Part shown: positions 16,106 through 23,699 of the stretch, piece after piece | How the letters are laid out: every line of letters starts with the position of its first letter | How positions within the stretch are numbered: the stretch's first letter is position 1 | NCBI RefSeq assembly: GCF_900187965.1 | Contig: NZ_FZNL01000003.1 | Coordinates: 186,001 to 250,000 of the forward strand | Direction of reading: 5' to 3' | Length of the DNA stretch: 64,000 bases | Source of the DNA: Flavobacterium sp. ov086 | Lineage (GTDB): Bacteria > Bacteroidota > Bacteroidia > Flavobacteriales > Flavobacteriaceae | Position numbers and translations under genes: made by a program | Notes under the pieces: model-generated | Databases searched by the model: none | What the model was told of the DNA's origin: nothing | Seen by the model: the letters and a program-made list of their open reading frames with translations, nothing else

Positions 16106-17536
16106 GTGGCTATACAAACAAACTATAAAGCAGCTTTACAAAATAAAATCTTCGAAATTATTTCGCAGGCATCTCGGGAACTAAACGTTGACAGTTACGT
16201 AATTGGCGGTTTTGTTCGCGATTTACTTTTAAACCGAGGTTCTAAAAAAGACATCGATGTTGTTGCAGTTGGCAGTGGTATCGAATTGGCGCTTAAAGTT
16301 TCTGAGTTACTTCCTAAAAAACCTAAAGTACAGGTTTTTAAAACATACGGAACAGCAATGTTGCGTTTTGAAGATACTGATATTGAATTTGTTGGTGCCC
16401 GTAAAGAATCTTATAATTTTGAAAGCAGAAATCCAATTGTAGAAAACGGAACATTGGAAGATGACCAAAACCGTCGTGATTTCACGATTAATGCTTTGGC
16501 ATTATCATTAAACGAAAAAACATTTGGAGATCTTTCTGATCCTTTTGGCGGATTGAATGATCTTGAAAATAAAACCATAAAAACGCCTTTAGATCCAAGC
16601 ATTACTTATTCTGATGATCCTTTGCGAATGCTTCGTGCAATTCGTTTTGCAAATCAGTTAGGTTTTGAGATCGAGAAAAACTCTCTTGATGCAATTACCG
16701 AAAATGCTGAGAGAATCAAAATCATTTCAGGAGAACGAATTGTGGATGAATTAAACAAAATTCTTTCGACAGATAAACCTTCAATCGGGTTTTTACTTTT
16801 GTACCAAACCGGTCTTTTAGAGATCATTCTTCCTGAATTAACAGCCTTGAATCAGGTAGAAGAAATTGAAGGTCATACACATAAAAACAACTTTTATCAC
16901 ACTTTAGAAGTTGTCGATAATATTTGTCCAAATACAGATGATGTTTGGTTACGCTGGTCAGCTTTGTTACATGATATTGGGAAAGCTCCAACGAAACGTT
17001 TCAATAAAAAACAAGGATGGACGTTTCACGGCCACGAGTTTTTAGGTGGAAAAATGGCAAAAAAAATATTTGAACGTTTGCACATGCCATTGAATCACAA
17101 GATGAAATTTGTGCAAAAAATGGTCATTATGAGTTCACGTCCAATTGTTTTGGCACAGGATATTGTAACTGACAGTGCAGTTCGTCGTTTGGTTTTTGAT
17201 GCGGGTGAAGATGTTGAAGATTTAATGACTTTATGCGAAGCAGATATTACTACCAAAAACCCATCGAAGTTCAAAAAATATCATAAAAACTTTGAAATCG
17301 TCCGCAAGAAGATTGTTGAAGTAGAAGAACGAGATCACGTTCGTAATTTTCAACCGCCAATTTCTGGAGAGGAAATTATGGAAATATTCGGTTTGAAACC
17401 TTCACGAGAAATTGGAGTTTTGAAAGAAGCTGTAAAAGAAGCAATTTTAGAAGGTGATATTCCAAATGAATATCAGGCAGCTTATGATTTTATAATTAAA
17501 AGAGCAGAAAAAATGGGTTTAAAAAGAGGTGCATAG
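16106..17536 (+). CDS. cca: CCA-adding tRNA nucleotidyltransferase with HD domain
   Basis: The enzyme adds or repairs the 3' CCA end of tRNAs. The 476-residue protein has the class II nucleotidyltransferase head: GGFVRDLLL near residue 34, the catalytic DID in SKKDIDVVAVGSG near 49-51, then RRDFTINALA and the DPLRMLRAIRFA segment. A C-terminal HD domain shows HTHKNNFYHTLEVVD and LLHDIGK. No ATG is available near the start; GTG 16106 gives a sensible N-terminus but lies in an AATTCGTGGC word, the same word that ends the local repeats. Confidence 0.93.
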   Translation: MAIQTNYKAALQNKIFEIISQASRELNVDSYVIGGFVRDLLLNRGSKKDIDVVAVGSGIELALKVSELLPKKPKVQVFKTYGTAMLRFEDTDIEFVGARKESYNFESRNPIVENGTLEDDQNRRDFTINALALSLNEKTFGDLSDPFGGLNDLENKTIKTPLDPSITYSDDPLRMLRAIRFANQLGFEIEKNSLDAITENAERIKIISGERIVDELNKILSTDKPSIGFLLLYQTGLLEIILPELTALNQVEEIEGHTHKNNFYHTLEVVDNICPNTDDVWLRWSALLHDIGKAPTKRFNKKQGWTFHGHEFLGGKMAKKIFERLHMPLNHKMKFVQKMVIMSSRPIVLAQDIVTDSAVRRLVFDAGEDVEDLMTLCEADITTKNPSKFKKYHKNFEIVRKKIVEVEERDHVRNFQPPISGEEIMEIFGLKPSREIGVLKEAVKEAILEGDIPNEYQAAYDFIIKRAEKMGLKRGA

Positions 17537-17645
17537 TAACAAAGGCACAAAGCAACAAAGGTTTATTAAATTTAAAATATTAATGTTTCAAATCAAGTGT
17601 TCCGTCCCTTTGAACCTCTGCAACTTTGAAACTTTGCAACTTTAA
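17537..17645. repeat. AACAAAGG/CCTTTGAACC-type repeat between cca and ctaA
   Basis: Left words (CAAAGGCACAAAGCAACAAAGG) are mirrored by right words (CCCTTTGAACCTCTGC, then AACTTTGAAACTTTGC). The short units vary but keep an AAAGG/CCTTT inverted theme. Similar tracts occur at 23630-23700, 29230-29300, 32199-32245 and 32679-32712. Confidence 0.6.
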
Positions 17646-17652
17646 AAAAAGA

Positions 17653-18678
17653 ATGAAAAAACATTTCCCTACAATCGCGAAAACTGCATTAGTTTTAGTT
17701 TATTTAGTAATTGTTGCCGGCGCATTAGTGCGTATGACAGGATCAGGAATGGGGTGTCCGGATTGGCCAAAATGTTTTGGATATTATATTCCGCCAACAG
17801 ATATAAAGGAATTAACCTGGGAACCAAACCGTGCTTTTGAAAAAGGACAGGTAATCATTAAAGATGAAACTCTTTTGGTCGCCAAAGACAATTTTACGAC
17901 TCAAACAGCTTTTGATGCTTCACATTGGGAGAAATATACCAAGCACGATTATGCGATTTTTAATCCGTTACATACCTGGATTGAATACATCAACAGATTG
18001 TGTGGTGCATTGGCAGGAATGGCTTGTTTTGCAATGGCTATAGCTTCTTTTAGATTTTGGAAACAAAGCAAAAAGATTACTTTACTTTCGTGGTTAGTGG
18101 TTTTTATGATGGGCTTTCAGGCTTGGTTAGGAGCAAAAGTAGTTTATTCGGTATTGAACCCGATAAAAATTACGGTTCACATGGTTATGGCTTTGGTAAT
18201 TGTTGCTGTGATTTTATACATTATTCAATTAGCAAGACCAAAATTAGCTGCAGTCACCTATAATTCAACTTTTAGAAATGTACTTTTATTTTCGCTATTG
18301 CTAACCTTAATTCAAGTAGCGATAGGAACACAAGTACGTCAGTTTGTTGACGAACAGGTGAAAAATGGATTAACAGCAAGTATCCTGTGGTTACAAAATC
18401 CTTCGATTACTTTTTATATTCACCGTTCATTCTCTGTTTTAGTTTTGCTGGTGAATTTGTATCTATACGTTAGAAACACCAAATTTGGATTAGGATTCTC
18501 AAAGATAAACTGGGTAGTTTTTATTATCGGAATCGAAATTCTAACCGGAATGGCAATGGCATATCTTGATTTCCCAATTGGAAGTCAGGCAATACATTTA
18601 GTTCTGGCTTCGATATTATTCGGAATCCAATTTTACATGATATTAGAAGCTAAGAAACCTAGCCCAGCCAACTCTTAA
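17653..18678 (+). CDS. ctaA: Heme A synthase (COX15/CtaA)
   Basis: CtaA/COX15 oxidises heme O to heme A for cytochrome oxidases. The 341-residue membrane protein has about eight hydrophobic segments. It carries the conserved RMTGSGMGCPDWPKCFG stretch, a Cys pair, near residues 30-46, and heme-ligand histidines in HTWIEYINRL, ITVHM, FYIHRSFS and AIHLVLA. I used ATG 17653 (MKKHFPTIAKTA); an earlier TTG lies in the repeat. The 3' end overlaps the convergent LytTR regulator gene by 20 bases. Confidence 0.93.
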   Translation: MKKHFPTIAKTALVLVYLVIVAGALVRMTGSGMGCPDWPKCFGYYIPPTDIKELTWEPNRAFEKGQVIIKDETLLVAKDNFTTQTAFDASHWEKYTKHDYAIFNPLHTWIEYINRLCGALAGMACFAMAIASFRFWKQSKKITLLSWLVVFMMGFQAWLGAKVVYSVLNPIKITVHMVMALVIVAVILYIIQLARPKLAAVTYNSTFRNVLLFSLLLTLIQVAIGTQVRQFVDEQVKNGLTASILWLQNPSITFYIHRSFSVLVLLVNLYLYVRNTKFGLGFSKINWVVFIIGIEILTGMAMAYLDFPIGSQAIHLVLASILFGIQFYMILEAKKPSPANS

Positions 18679-19426
18679 AATCCTGTACTTTTTCACGGCT
18701 TACAATTACCTCATCTTCCTTATAAGTTGGTAAAATAACTTTTAGGCGGGAATTGGTATATACCTGAATTTCTTTTATGGCCTGAAGAGGCACAATAAAT
18801 TTTCTGCTTACGCGGAAGAAATCCTTCATGTCTAATTCCTGTTCGAGAACTTCAAGAGTCGAATCGATCAGATAATTCCGATTGTCGAAAGTATGAATGT
18901 AAGTTCCTTTGTTTTCACTAAAAAAACATTCAATTTCGTCTGTTGTGATTACTTTTAAGTGCTGTCCGATTTTAACCGTGAATCGCTTTTTATAATTCTT
19001 TTCGAAAGGATTAGACAACATTCGGCGTATTTGCTCAAAATCAAGCTGAAGATTTTGATTTCCTGCATCTGCTTTAGGAATTCGGGTTTTAAATTTAGTA
19101 ACAGCAACTTCCAGATCATCTTCATCAATGGGTTTTAAAAGATAATCGATGCTATTTAATTTGAACGCTTTTAAAGCATATTCATCATAAGCAGTCGTAA
19201 AAATAATGGCACTTTGAATGTTTATTTTTTCAAAAATTTCGAAAGACAAACCGTCTGATAACTGAATATCCAAAAAGATTAAATCGGGATGTTCATTATT
19301 GGTAAACCAATGCACTGATTCTTCTACAGAATGCAACATGGTTTGTACGGCAATATCTAACTTTTCAAGTTTTCGCTGCAACAATCTCGCAGCCGGTTTT
19401 TCGTCTTCTATGATTAATGTGGTCAT
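18659..19426 (-). CDS. LytTR family response regulator
   Basis: The 255-residue protein joins an N-terminal receiver domain to a C-terminal LytTR DNA-binding domain. The receiver starts TLIIEDEKPAARLL, has the phosphorylatable Asp in LIFLDIQLSDG near residue 55 and the Lys in LLKPIDEDD. The LytTR part shows FTVKIGQHLKVI and FFRVSRKFIVPLQAIKEI. Its kinase is encoded upstream in the same orientation, separated by four 2TM genes, so it should be the output of that system. Its 3' end overlaps ctaA. Confidence 0.93.
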   Translation of the reverse strand: MTTLIIEDEKPAARLLQRKLEKLDIAVQTMLHSVEESVHWFTNNEHPDLIFLDIQLSDGLSFEIFEKINIQSAIIFTTAYDEYALKAFKLNSIDYLLKPIDEDDLEVAVTKFKTRIPKADAGNQNLQLDFEQIRRMLSNPFEKNYKKRFTVKIGQHLKVITTDEIECFFSENKGTYIHTFDNRNYLIDSTLEVLEQELDMKDFFRVSRKFIVPLQAIKEIQVYTNSRLKVILPTYKEDEVIVSREKVQDFKSWLG

Positions 19427-19464
19427 TTACTAAAATGCAAAATTTGAAAAAATAAAATTTAAAG

Positions 19465-19560
19465 TTACTCCCATTTATTCTTATTCTGAGCTTCTTTCTC
19501 CATAATTTTTTGGATCTTTTTTTGCTCCCAATCGTCACCAAAAAAGAGATCACGTCCAAA
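19465..19560. repeat. 96-base direct repeat, copy 1
   Basis: These 96 bases are identical to 19862-19957. They encode the last 31 residues and stop codon of two neighbouring 2TM proteins. Identity stops sharply outside, which points to recent duplication or gene conversion. Confidence 0.9.
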
Positions 19561-19839
19561 TACTCTGTATGCACCAATTAAAACAAATATTCCCCAAATT
19601 ATTGTTATAGAGTAAGTACGCAGATCAAAAATCCCATAAGTTGCACCATTATATCCTATTCCAAAATAATCATTATTCAAAAGTGAAATAATAAGAATAG
19701 TATTGACAATAAAATATATTGTCAGACGCCAGTAAAAACGTTTAATTTCTCTTACTTTTCTATATGCAAAATTGAATTGTTCATCATTACTAAATTCTTT
19801 CGTATAATGTTCGTATAAGTGTCTTCTAAATTCTCTCAT
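19465..19839 (-). CDS. 2TM domain protein
   Basis: The 124-residue protein has the 2TM layout: a charged N-terminus with FNFAYRKVREIKRFYWRL, two membrane segments (TIYFIVNTILIISLL and SITIIWGIFVLIGA), and a charged cytoplasmic tail ending in DWEQKKIQKIMEKEAQNKNKWE. I chose ATG at 19839 (MREFRRHLYEHY), because the longer reading runs into the neighbouring gene's end. Function is unknown. Its C-terminal 31 residues are encoded by a sequence identical to that of the next gene. Confidence 0.8.
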   Translation of the reverse strand: MREFRRHLYEHYTKEFSNDEQFNFAYRKVREIKRFYWRLTIYFIVNTILIISLLNNDYFGIGYNGATYGIFDLRTYSITIIWGIFVLIGAYRVFGRDLFFGDDWEQKKIQKIMEKEAQNKNKWE

Positions 19840-19861
19840 TTTATTTCGAATTATTATATTA

Positions 19862-19957
19862 TTACTCCCATTTATTCTTATTCTGAGCTTCTTTCTCCAT
19901 AATTTTTTGGATCTTTTTTTGCTCCCAATCGTCACCAAAAAAGAGATCACGTCCAAA
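19862..19957. repeat. 96-base direct repeat, copy 2
   Basis: Identical to 19465-19560; see that entry. The 397-base offset equals one gene unit. Confidence 0.9.
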
Positions 19958-20230
19958 AACACTAAAAGCATGAATGGCTAAAGCAATACCCCAATAAAAT
20001 GCTGTTGAATAAATTTCCCAATTATTGAAACCTCTCACTTCAAAATGATCTCCTATATAAGGTCTATTCAAACTTGAAATAATGATAATGGCATTCACTA
20101 TAATATAAACTTTCAAATGCGAATAAAATCCCTTTATTCTTTTCACTTTTCTGTAGGCTATATTATAGTTTTCATCTGTACTAAATTCATGTGCATATTC
20201 TTCAAACATGCGTCTTCTAAATCGTCCCAT
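19862..20230 (-). CDS. 2TM domain protein, closest paralogue of its neighbour
   Basis: The 122-residue protein shares the 2TM design: YNIAYRKVKRIKGFYSHL before the first membrane segment (VYIIVNAIIIISSL), a second one near STAFYWGIALAIHA, and the same tail as the 19465 gene. Both N-termini have an FRR...EEY/YEHY pattern, so the two genes arose by tandem duplication. It is one of four stand-alone 2TM genes between the histidine kinase and its regulator. Confidence 0.8.
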   Translation of the reverse strand: MGRFRRRMFEEYAHEFSTDENYNIAYRKVKRIKGFYSHLKVYIIVNAIIIISSLNRPYIGDHFEVRGFNNWEIYSTAFYWGIALAIHAFSVFGRDLFFGDDWEQKKIQKIMEKEAQNKNKWE

Positions 20231-20249
20231 TTTATTTTTATTTAAAAAA

Positions 20250-20555
20250 TTATTGCCATTTATTTTGATTCTCTTTCTCTTTATCCATCAATTCTTTAAT
20301 TTTCCTCTCTTCCCAGTCTTTTCCTAAAACCGGAAATATTTCAAAAACCTTTAATCCGTGAAAAACAACACCAACTCCCCACCATAATAGTGGCCAAAAA
20401 AACCATAAATATTCCGGTGATGTCCACAAATTAATAATAATCAATATAATATTCACAATGATAAAAGAAGTAAGATTTCCGTAAAAACCTTTAATACTTT
20501 CTACTTTCTTTTTTGCGATGTAATATTTATCCTCTTCAGTAAATTTAATATCCAT
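20250..20555 (-). CDS. 2TM domain protein
   Basis: The 101-residue protein shows YYIAKKKVESIKGFYGNL, then two membrane segments (SFIIVNIILIIINLW and LWFFWPLLWWGVGVVFHGL), then the tail DWEERKIKELMDKEKENQNKW. ATG 20555 leaves two bases to the preceding gene; an in-frame ATG at 20567 would overlap it. Function is unknown. Confidence 0.78.
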   Translation of the reverse strand: MDIKFTEEDKYYIAKKKVESIKGFYGNLTSFIIVNIILIIINLWTSPEYLWFFWPLLWWGVGVVFHGLKVFEIFPVLGKDWEERKIKELMDKEKENQNKWQ

Positions 20556-20557
20556 GA

Positions 20558-20887
20558 TTACTCCCATTTTTGTTTTTTATTCTTTTTCTCTAAGATGCTT
20601 TTCAGCTTACGTTCTTCCCATTCTTCTCCAAAAATCTTAAAAGAAGCAAATATATCAACTGCAGATACCAGAAATGCTGTACTCCAGATTACCATTACAA
20701 AACTATTTAAATATCGGGTTGGAAACGCATTCAACGGCAAACCAAAATAGTGTTTTAAAGTAAACAAGATCAACGCAACGCTATACACAATAGCATGAAT
20801 ATAGAAGGATCTGAGTTTAACTACTTTTCTGCTTGCAATTTGTCGCAGTTCAAATTTTTCCGGGTCATTATCAAAATCTCTTTCCAT
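20558..20887 (-). CDS. 2TM domain protein
   Basis: The 109-residue protein has the same three-part design: IASRKVVKLRSFYIHA, membrane segments VYSVALILFTLKHYFG and VMIWSTAFLVSAVDIF, and the tail EWEERKLKSILEKKNKKQKWE. It starts two bases after the stop of the histidine kinase-2TM gene. It is more distant from the other three stand-alone copies. Confidence 0.8.
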   Translation of the reverse strand: MERDFDNDPEKFELRQIASRKVVKLRSFYIHAIVYSVALILFTLKHYFGLPLNAFPTRYLNSFVMVIWSTAFLVSAVDIFASFKIFGEEWEERKLKSILEKKNKKQKWE

Positions 20888-20889
20888 AA

Positions 20890-22248
20890 TTATTTCCAGT
20901 TTTGTTTGTTGTTTTCTCTTTCTAAGATCTCTCTAATTTTTCGTTCTTCCCAGTTTGAGCTGTATCCAAAAACTTTAAAAGCATGCATTACAACTCCAAA
21001 TCCCCAACCTAAAGCCGAAAACCAAAACCATTGAAATCCGGGAGAAAAGGTCAAATTCACAAAGATTAAGCATGGAATCACACAACAATACGAAATGACA
21101 TTTGCGTAAAACCCTTTTAATTCTTCTACTCTTTTTTTAGCTCTGAAATAAGCTTTATTCTCGTCTGTATATTCCGTATTTTTTTCCATAACCGTAATTT
21201 GTTTGGTCAAGATTGGAATCTTAACTGTAAAAGTTTTTTCGTTTTGTTCGACCAGTACTTTTCTGTTGGTTACGATTCCGTATCGGTTCACGATATTTTG
21301 CAATCCAACTCCTTGTCTGTCTTGTAAAACTTCTTTTTTCTGAAAGTCATTCTGAATTGCCAAATAATCTCCATCAACAAAAATTCGAATATGTAATGGT
21401 TTTTGCTCGCTTACAACGTTGTGTTTTACTGTATTTTCAAGCAAAAGCTGTAAAGATAACGGAACTACTTTTGCGTCCGGGTTTATATTTGTTGTTGGCA
21501 ATTCGTAAAACAAACTGTTCTCAAAACGCATTTTCAACAAATTCATATACGTTTTTGCGAATGACAATTCATCTTCAACAGAAACCAATTCTTTATCTTT
21601 TTGCTCTAAAACGTAGCGATAAATTTTAGATAAAGAAGTGGTAAATCGTTGCGCATTATCCGGATTTTCTTCGATCAAAGAGCTTAAAACATTCAAACTA
21701 TTAAAAAGAAAATGCGGGTCAATTTGATTTTTTAAACTTTCGAATTTAGCATTTGCCGTTCCTGCAATAATCTTTTGCTGTGTTATTTCAAACTTTGATG
21801 CTTGTTTCCACTTTACCATAAAACTTCTGGCCTGCATAAAAGTTGAAACTCCTAAAGATAAAATGATATAAAACAGATGCACCCAAATCATTCTTTCGCT
21901 AAAGAATTTTTCTAAAGGCATATTTTGCAAAATGACAAAAACATAATAATTAATTCCTAAAACAATGGGAACTGTGTACAAAACAGTAACCATAATTCCG
22001 TAGTAAACTCTCAGGTTTGTCTGTTCCAGCCAATCCCATTTTCTATCCAAAAGCACATTAATATACCCATTTCCAAAACCTACTCCGAAAGAGTAAAGAC
22101 AGCTAATAAAAAAAGTAATAAGAACGTTTCGAATAGTCAAATCACTTCCTAAAAAAGCAGAGAATATTACTGTAAAGATCATAGAAATCTTAAACGAGAC
22201 AATTGTTCCGCTTTTTAAATCTGCGTATGTATTTCTATGATCTTTCAT
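20890..22248 (-). CDS. LytS-like sensor histidine kinase with fused C-terminal 2TM domain
   Basis: The 452-residue protein has four or five N-terminal membrane segments (to about residue 150), a His_kinase dimerisation motif NQIDPHFLFNSLNVLSSL with the phosphoacceptor His, and an ATP-binding part with LLLENTVKHNV and GVGLQNIVNRYG. From Met354 (codon 21187-21189) on it is a complete 2TM domain: AYFRAKKRVEELKGFYAN, two membrane segments, and a WEERKIREILE tail. So kinase and 2TM protein are one chain, apparently by loss of a stop codon. It heads an operon of four more 2TM genes and the LytTR regulator. Confidence 0.9.
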   Translation of the reverse strand: MKDHRNTYADLKSGTIVSFKISMIFTVIFSAFLGSDLTIRNVLITFFISCLYSFGVGFGNGYINVLLDRKWDWLEQTNLRVYYGIMVTVLYTVPIVLGINYYVFVILQNMPLEKFFSERMIWVHLFYIILSLGVSTFMQARSFMVKWKQASKFEITQQKIIAGTANAKFESLKNQIDPHFLFNSLNVLSSLIEENPDNAQRFTTSLSKIYRYVLEQKDKELVSVEDELSFAKTYMNLLKMRFENSLFYELPTTNINPDAKVVPLSLQLLLENTVKHNVVSEQKPLHIRIFVDGDYLAIQNDFQKKEVLQDRQGVGLQNIVNRYGIVTNRKVLVEQNEKTFTVKIPILTKQITVMEKNTEYTDENKAYFRAKKRVEELKGFYANVISYCCVIPCLIFVNLTFSPGFQWFWFSALGWGFGVVMHAFKVFGYSSNWEERKIREILERENNKQNWK

Positions 22249-22268
22249 TTATAAATTAGCTTAAATAA

Positions 22269-22892
22269 TTATTTTTTACAATTTTTTTGAGATTCTAAAG
22301 CTCTTTCTAATCCCCATTTTGGAGAAAAAGGCGTTTCTGGTTTAAAAGTAGCAAAAAGTTCAATAGCTTTATCAACTTGTGCACAAAGCGGTTTTGTGTC
22401 AACACCTGTCCATTTTGCACCTCCTAATTGATAATCTGCTTCCCCAAAAACGATTCTTGGATTGTTTGGATCTATCGCCTTTCCTTTTGCGTAAGCTTCC
22501 ATCACTTTTGCCGAATATTTCATACTGTTTGTCATTGGATCTGCAACCACCCAAGCCGTATAAATTAAAGCCTGCATTGCATATAATTCAGCATTGTTCT
22601 GATCTTTAATAAATTCAACATCTAATGCATCTTGTGCTTTTGTCAACAACAAATCAATTTGCGTTTTATCTTGTGTCTTAAAAGCTGCTGTTGTATTTAC
22701 TAATGCTACATAATAATTAGGTAAATAACTTGTTTTCTCTGCCGAAGCGATTCTCTCAAACATTGCAGAAGCTTCTGTGTTTTTTCCTTCTTTCCAAAGC
22801 CCAAAAGCTTTACCCATTCCTTGTTCAAATTGTGTTTGTGCAGAGCTTATTACTACTACCAATAATGCAAGCAAAGTGATGATTTTTTTCAT
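22269..22892 (-). CDS. Secreted helical-repeat protein of unknown function
   Basis: The 207-residue product begins with a signal peptide (MKKIITLLALLVVVISSAQ). The mature part is alpha-helical with TPR-like periodicity (AFGLWKEGKNTEASAMFERIA, YLPNYYVALVN, NAELYAMQALIYTAW, AYAKGKAIDPNNPRI). It most likely acts in the periplasm as a protein-binding scaffold, but no specific role is visible. It lies 20 bases upstream of the kinase operon on the same strand and downstream of the DUF2141 gene, and might be co-transcribed with either. Confidence 0.7.
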   Translation of the reverse strand: MKKIITLLALLVVVISSAQTQFEQGMGKAFGLWKEGKNTEASAMFERIASAEKTSYLPNYYVALVNTTAAFKTQDKTQIDLLLTKAQDALDVEFIKDQNNAELYAMQALIYTAWVVADPMTNSMKYSAKVMEAYAKGKAIDPNNPRIVFGEADYQLGGAKWTGVDTKPLCAQVDKAIELFATFKPETPFSPKWGLERALESQKNCKK

Positions 22893-22936
22893 TTTATAAG
22901 TTATTTAAATGGTTATTTTAATTTGTTAGTTACTAT

Positions 22937-23353
22937 TTATAATATAATTTCAATTTTTGAATCTTTATCAACAACGAATTTAGCATCTTTATAGGCAGGA
23001 GGTCCCATAAATCCTTTAGCATTGTTTGAAGCAGCATAAGCTTCAGAAGGTACTCCCATCGCATTTCTATCCAATTTTCCGTTATTATTTTCATCGTGAT
23101 ACGTTGAAATTGCATATTCTCCCGCCGGAAGATTGTCAAACGTTACAACTACTTTGTTGTTTTTAATTTCAGAAGAAAGGCTTCTATAAGTCGTTTTAAG
23201 AAATGTACCGTCTGAGTTGTACAAACCTACTTTAACAATTCCTGTGTCGCTTTTTAAACCTGAAACGGCAACAGTTAATTTTACATTTTGTACAGATTGA
23301 GCAGACATCAAGCTGCAGATAAATAATGTGATTATTGTAATAATTTTGGTCAT
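22937..23353 (-). CDS. DUF2141 family secreted protein
   Basis: The 138-residue protein has a signal peptide (ending near MSAQS) and one DUF2141 domain: LTVAVSGLKSDTGIVKVGLYNS, then FDNLPAGEYAISTYHDENNNGKLDRNAMGVPSEAYAAS. The DENNNGKLD stretch resembles a calcium-binding loop. The family is common in Bacteroidota, with no known biochemical function. It is followed by the helical secreted protein and preceded by a long leader with an inverted repeat. Confidence 0.85.
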   Translation of the reverse strand: MTKIITIITLFICSLMSAQSVQNVKLTVAVSGLKSDTGIVKVGLYNSDGTFLKTTYRSLSSEIKNNKVVVTFDNLPAGEYAISTYHDENNNGKLDRNAMGVPSEAYAASNNAKGFMGPPAYKDAKFVVDKDSKIEIIL

Positions 23354-23699
23354 GATTTCTTTTTTTTAAGTTTCTAAGTTACTAAGGTTCTGAATGTCTA
23401 AGTTTGTTTTTGATTGATGATTAAAACTCTGTTTGTTTTTTTGAAGTTTCTAAGTTTTTGAGTAATTAACGCTCTAAGTTTTTTTTCTTAGTAGCTTAAC
23501 AACTTATTGTCTTCTAATTTTATACTTCAAAAGTATATCGGATTTTACTGTTTTAAAATTAAATGATACTGAGTTGTTGAATTTGATGACTGAATTGTTT
23601 TTTTTGAGGTGCAAAGGCTCAGAGTGACAAAGGTTCAAAGGTTTTTCTTAAAAGAATCAATAATCATATTTCAAAACCTCTGTCCCTTTGAACCTTCTT
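23354..23699. other. Gene-free leader and repeat region upstream of the DUF2141 gene
   Basis: No gene is seen here. It holds direct words AAGTTTCTAAGTT in several variants, the inverted repeat TATACTT-CAA-AAGTATA at 23521-23537, which overlaps a minus-strand -7-like box TACTTTTG (23528-23535), and an AAAGG/CCTTT-type repeat (23615-23700) at the end of the TonB receptor gene. Confidence 0.5.

Noticed and set aside
19465-19971. 168-residue version of the first 2TM protein
   Set aside because: The extra N-terminus is the duplicated 3' end of the neighbouring gene read in another frame; the shorter form has the normal 2TM length.
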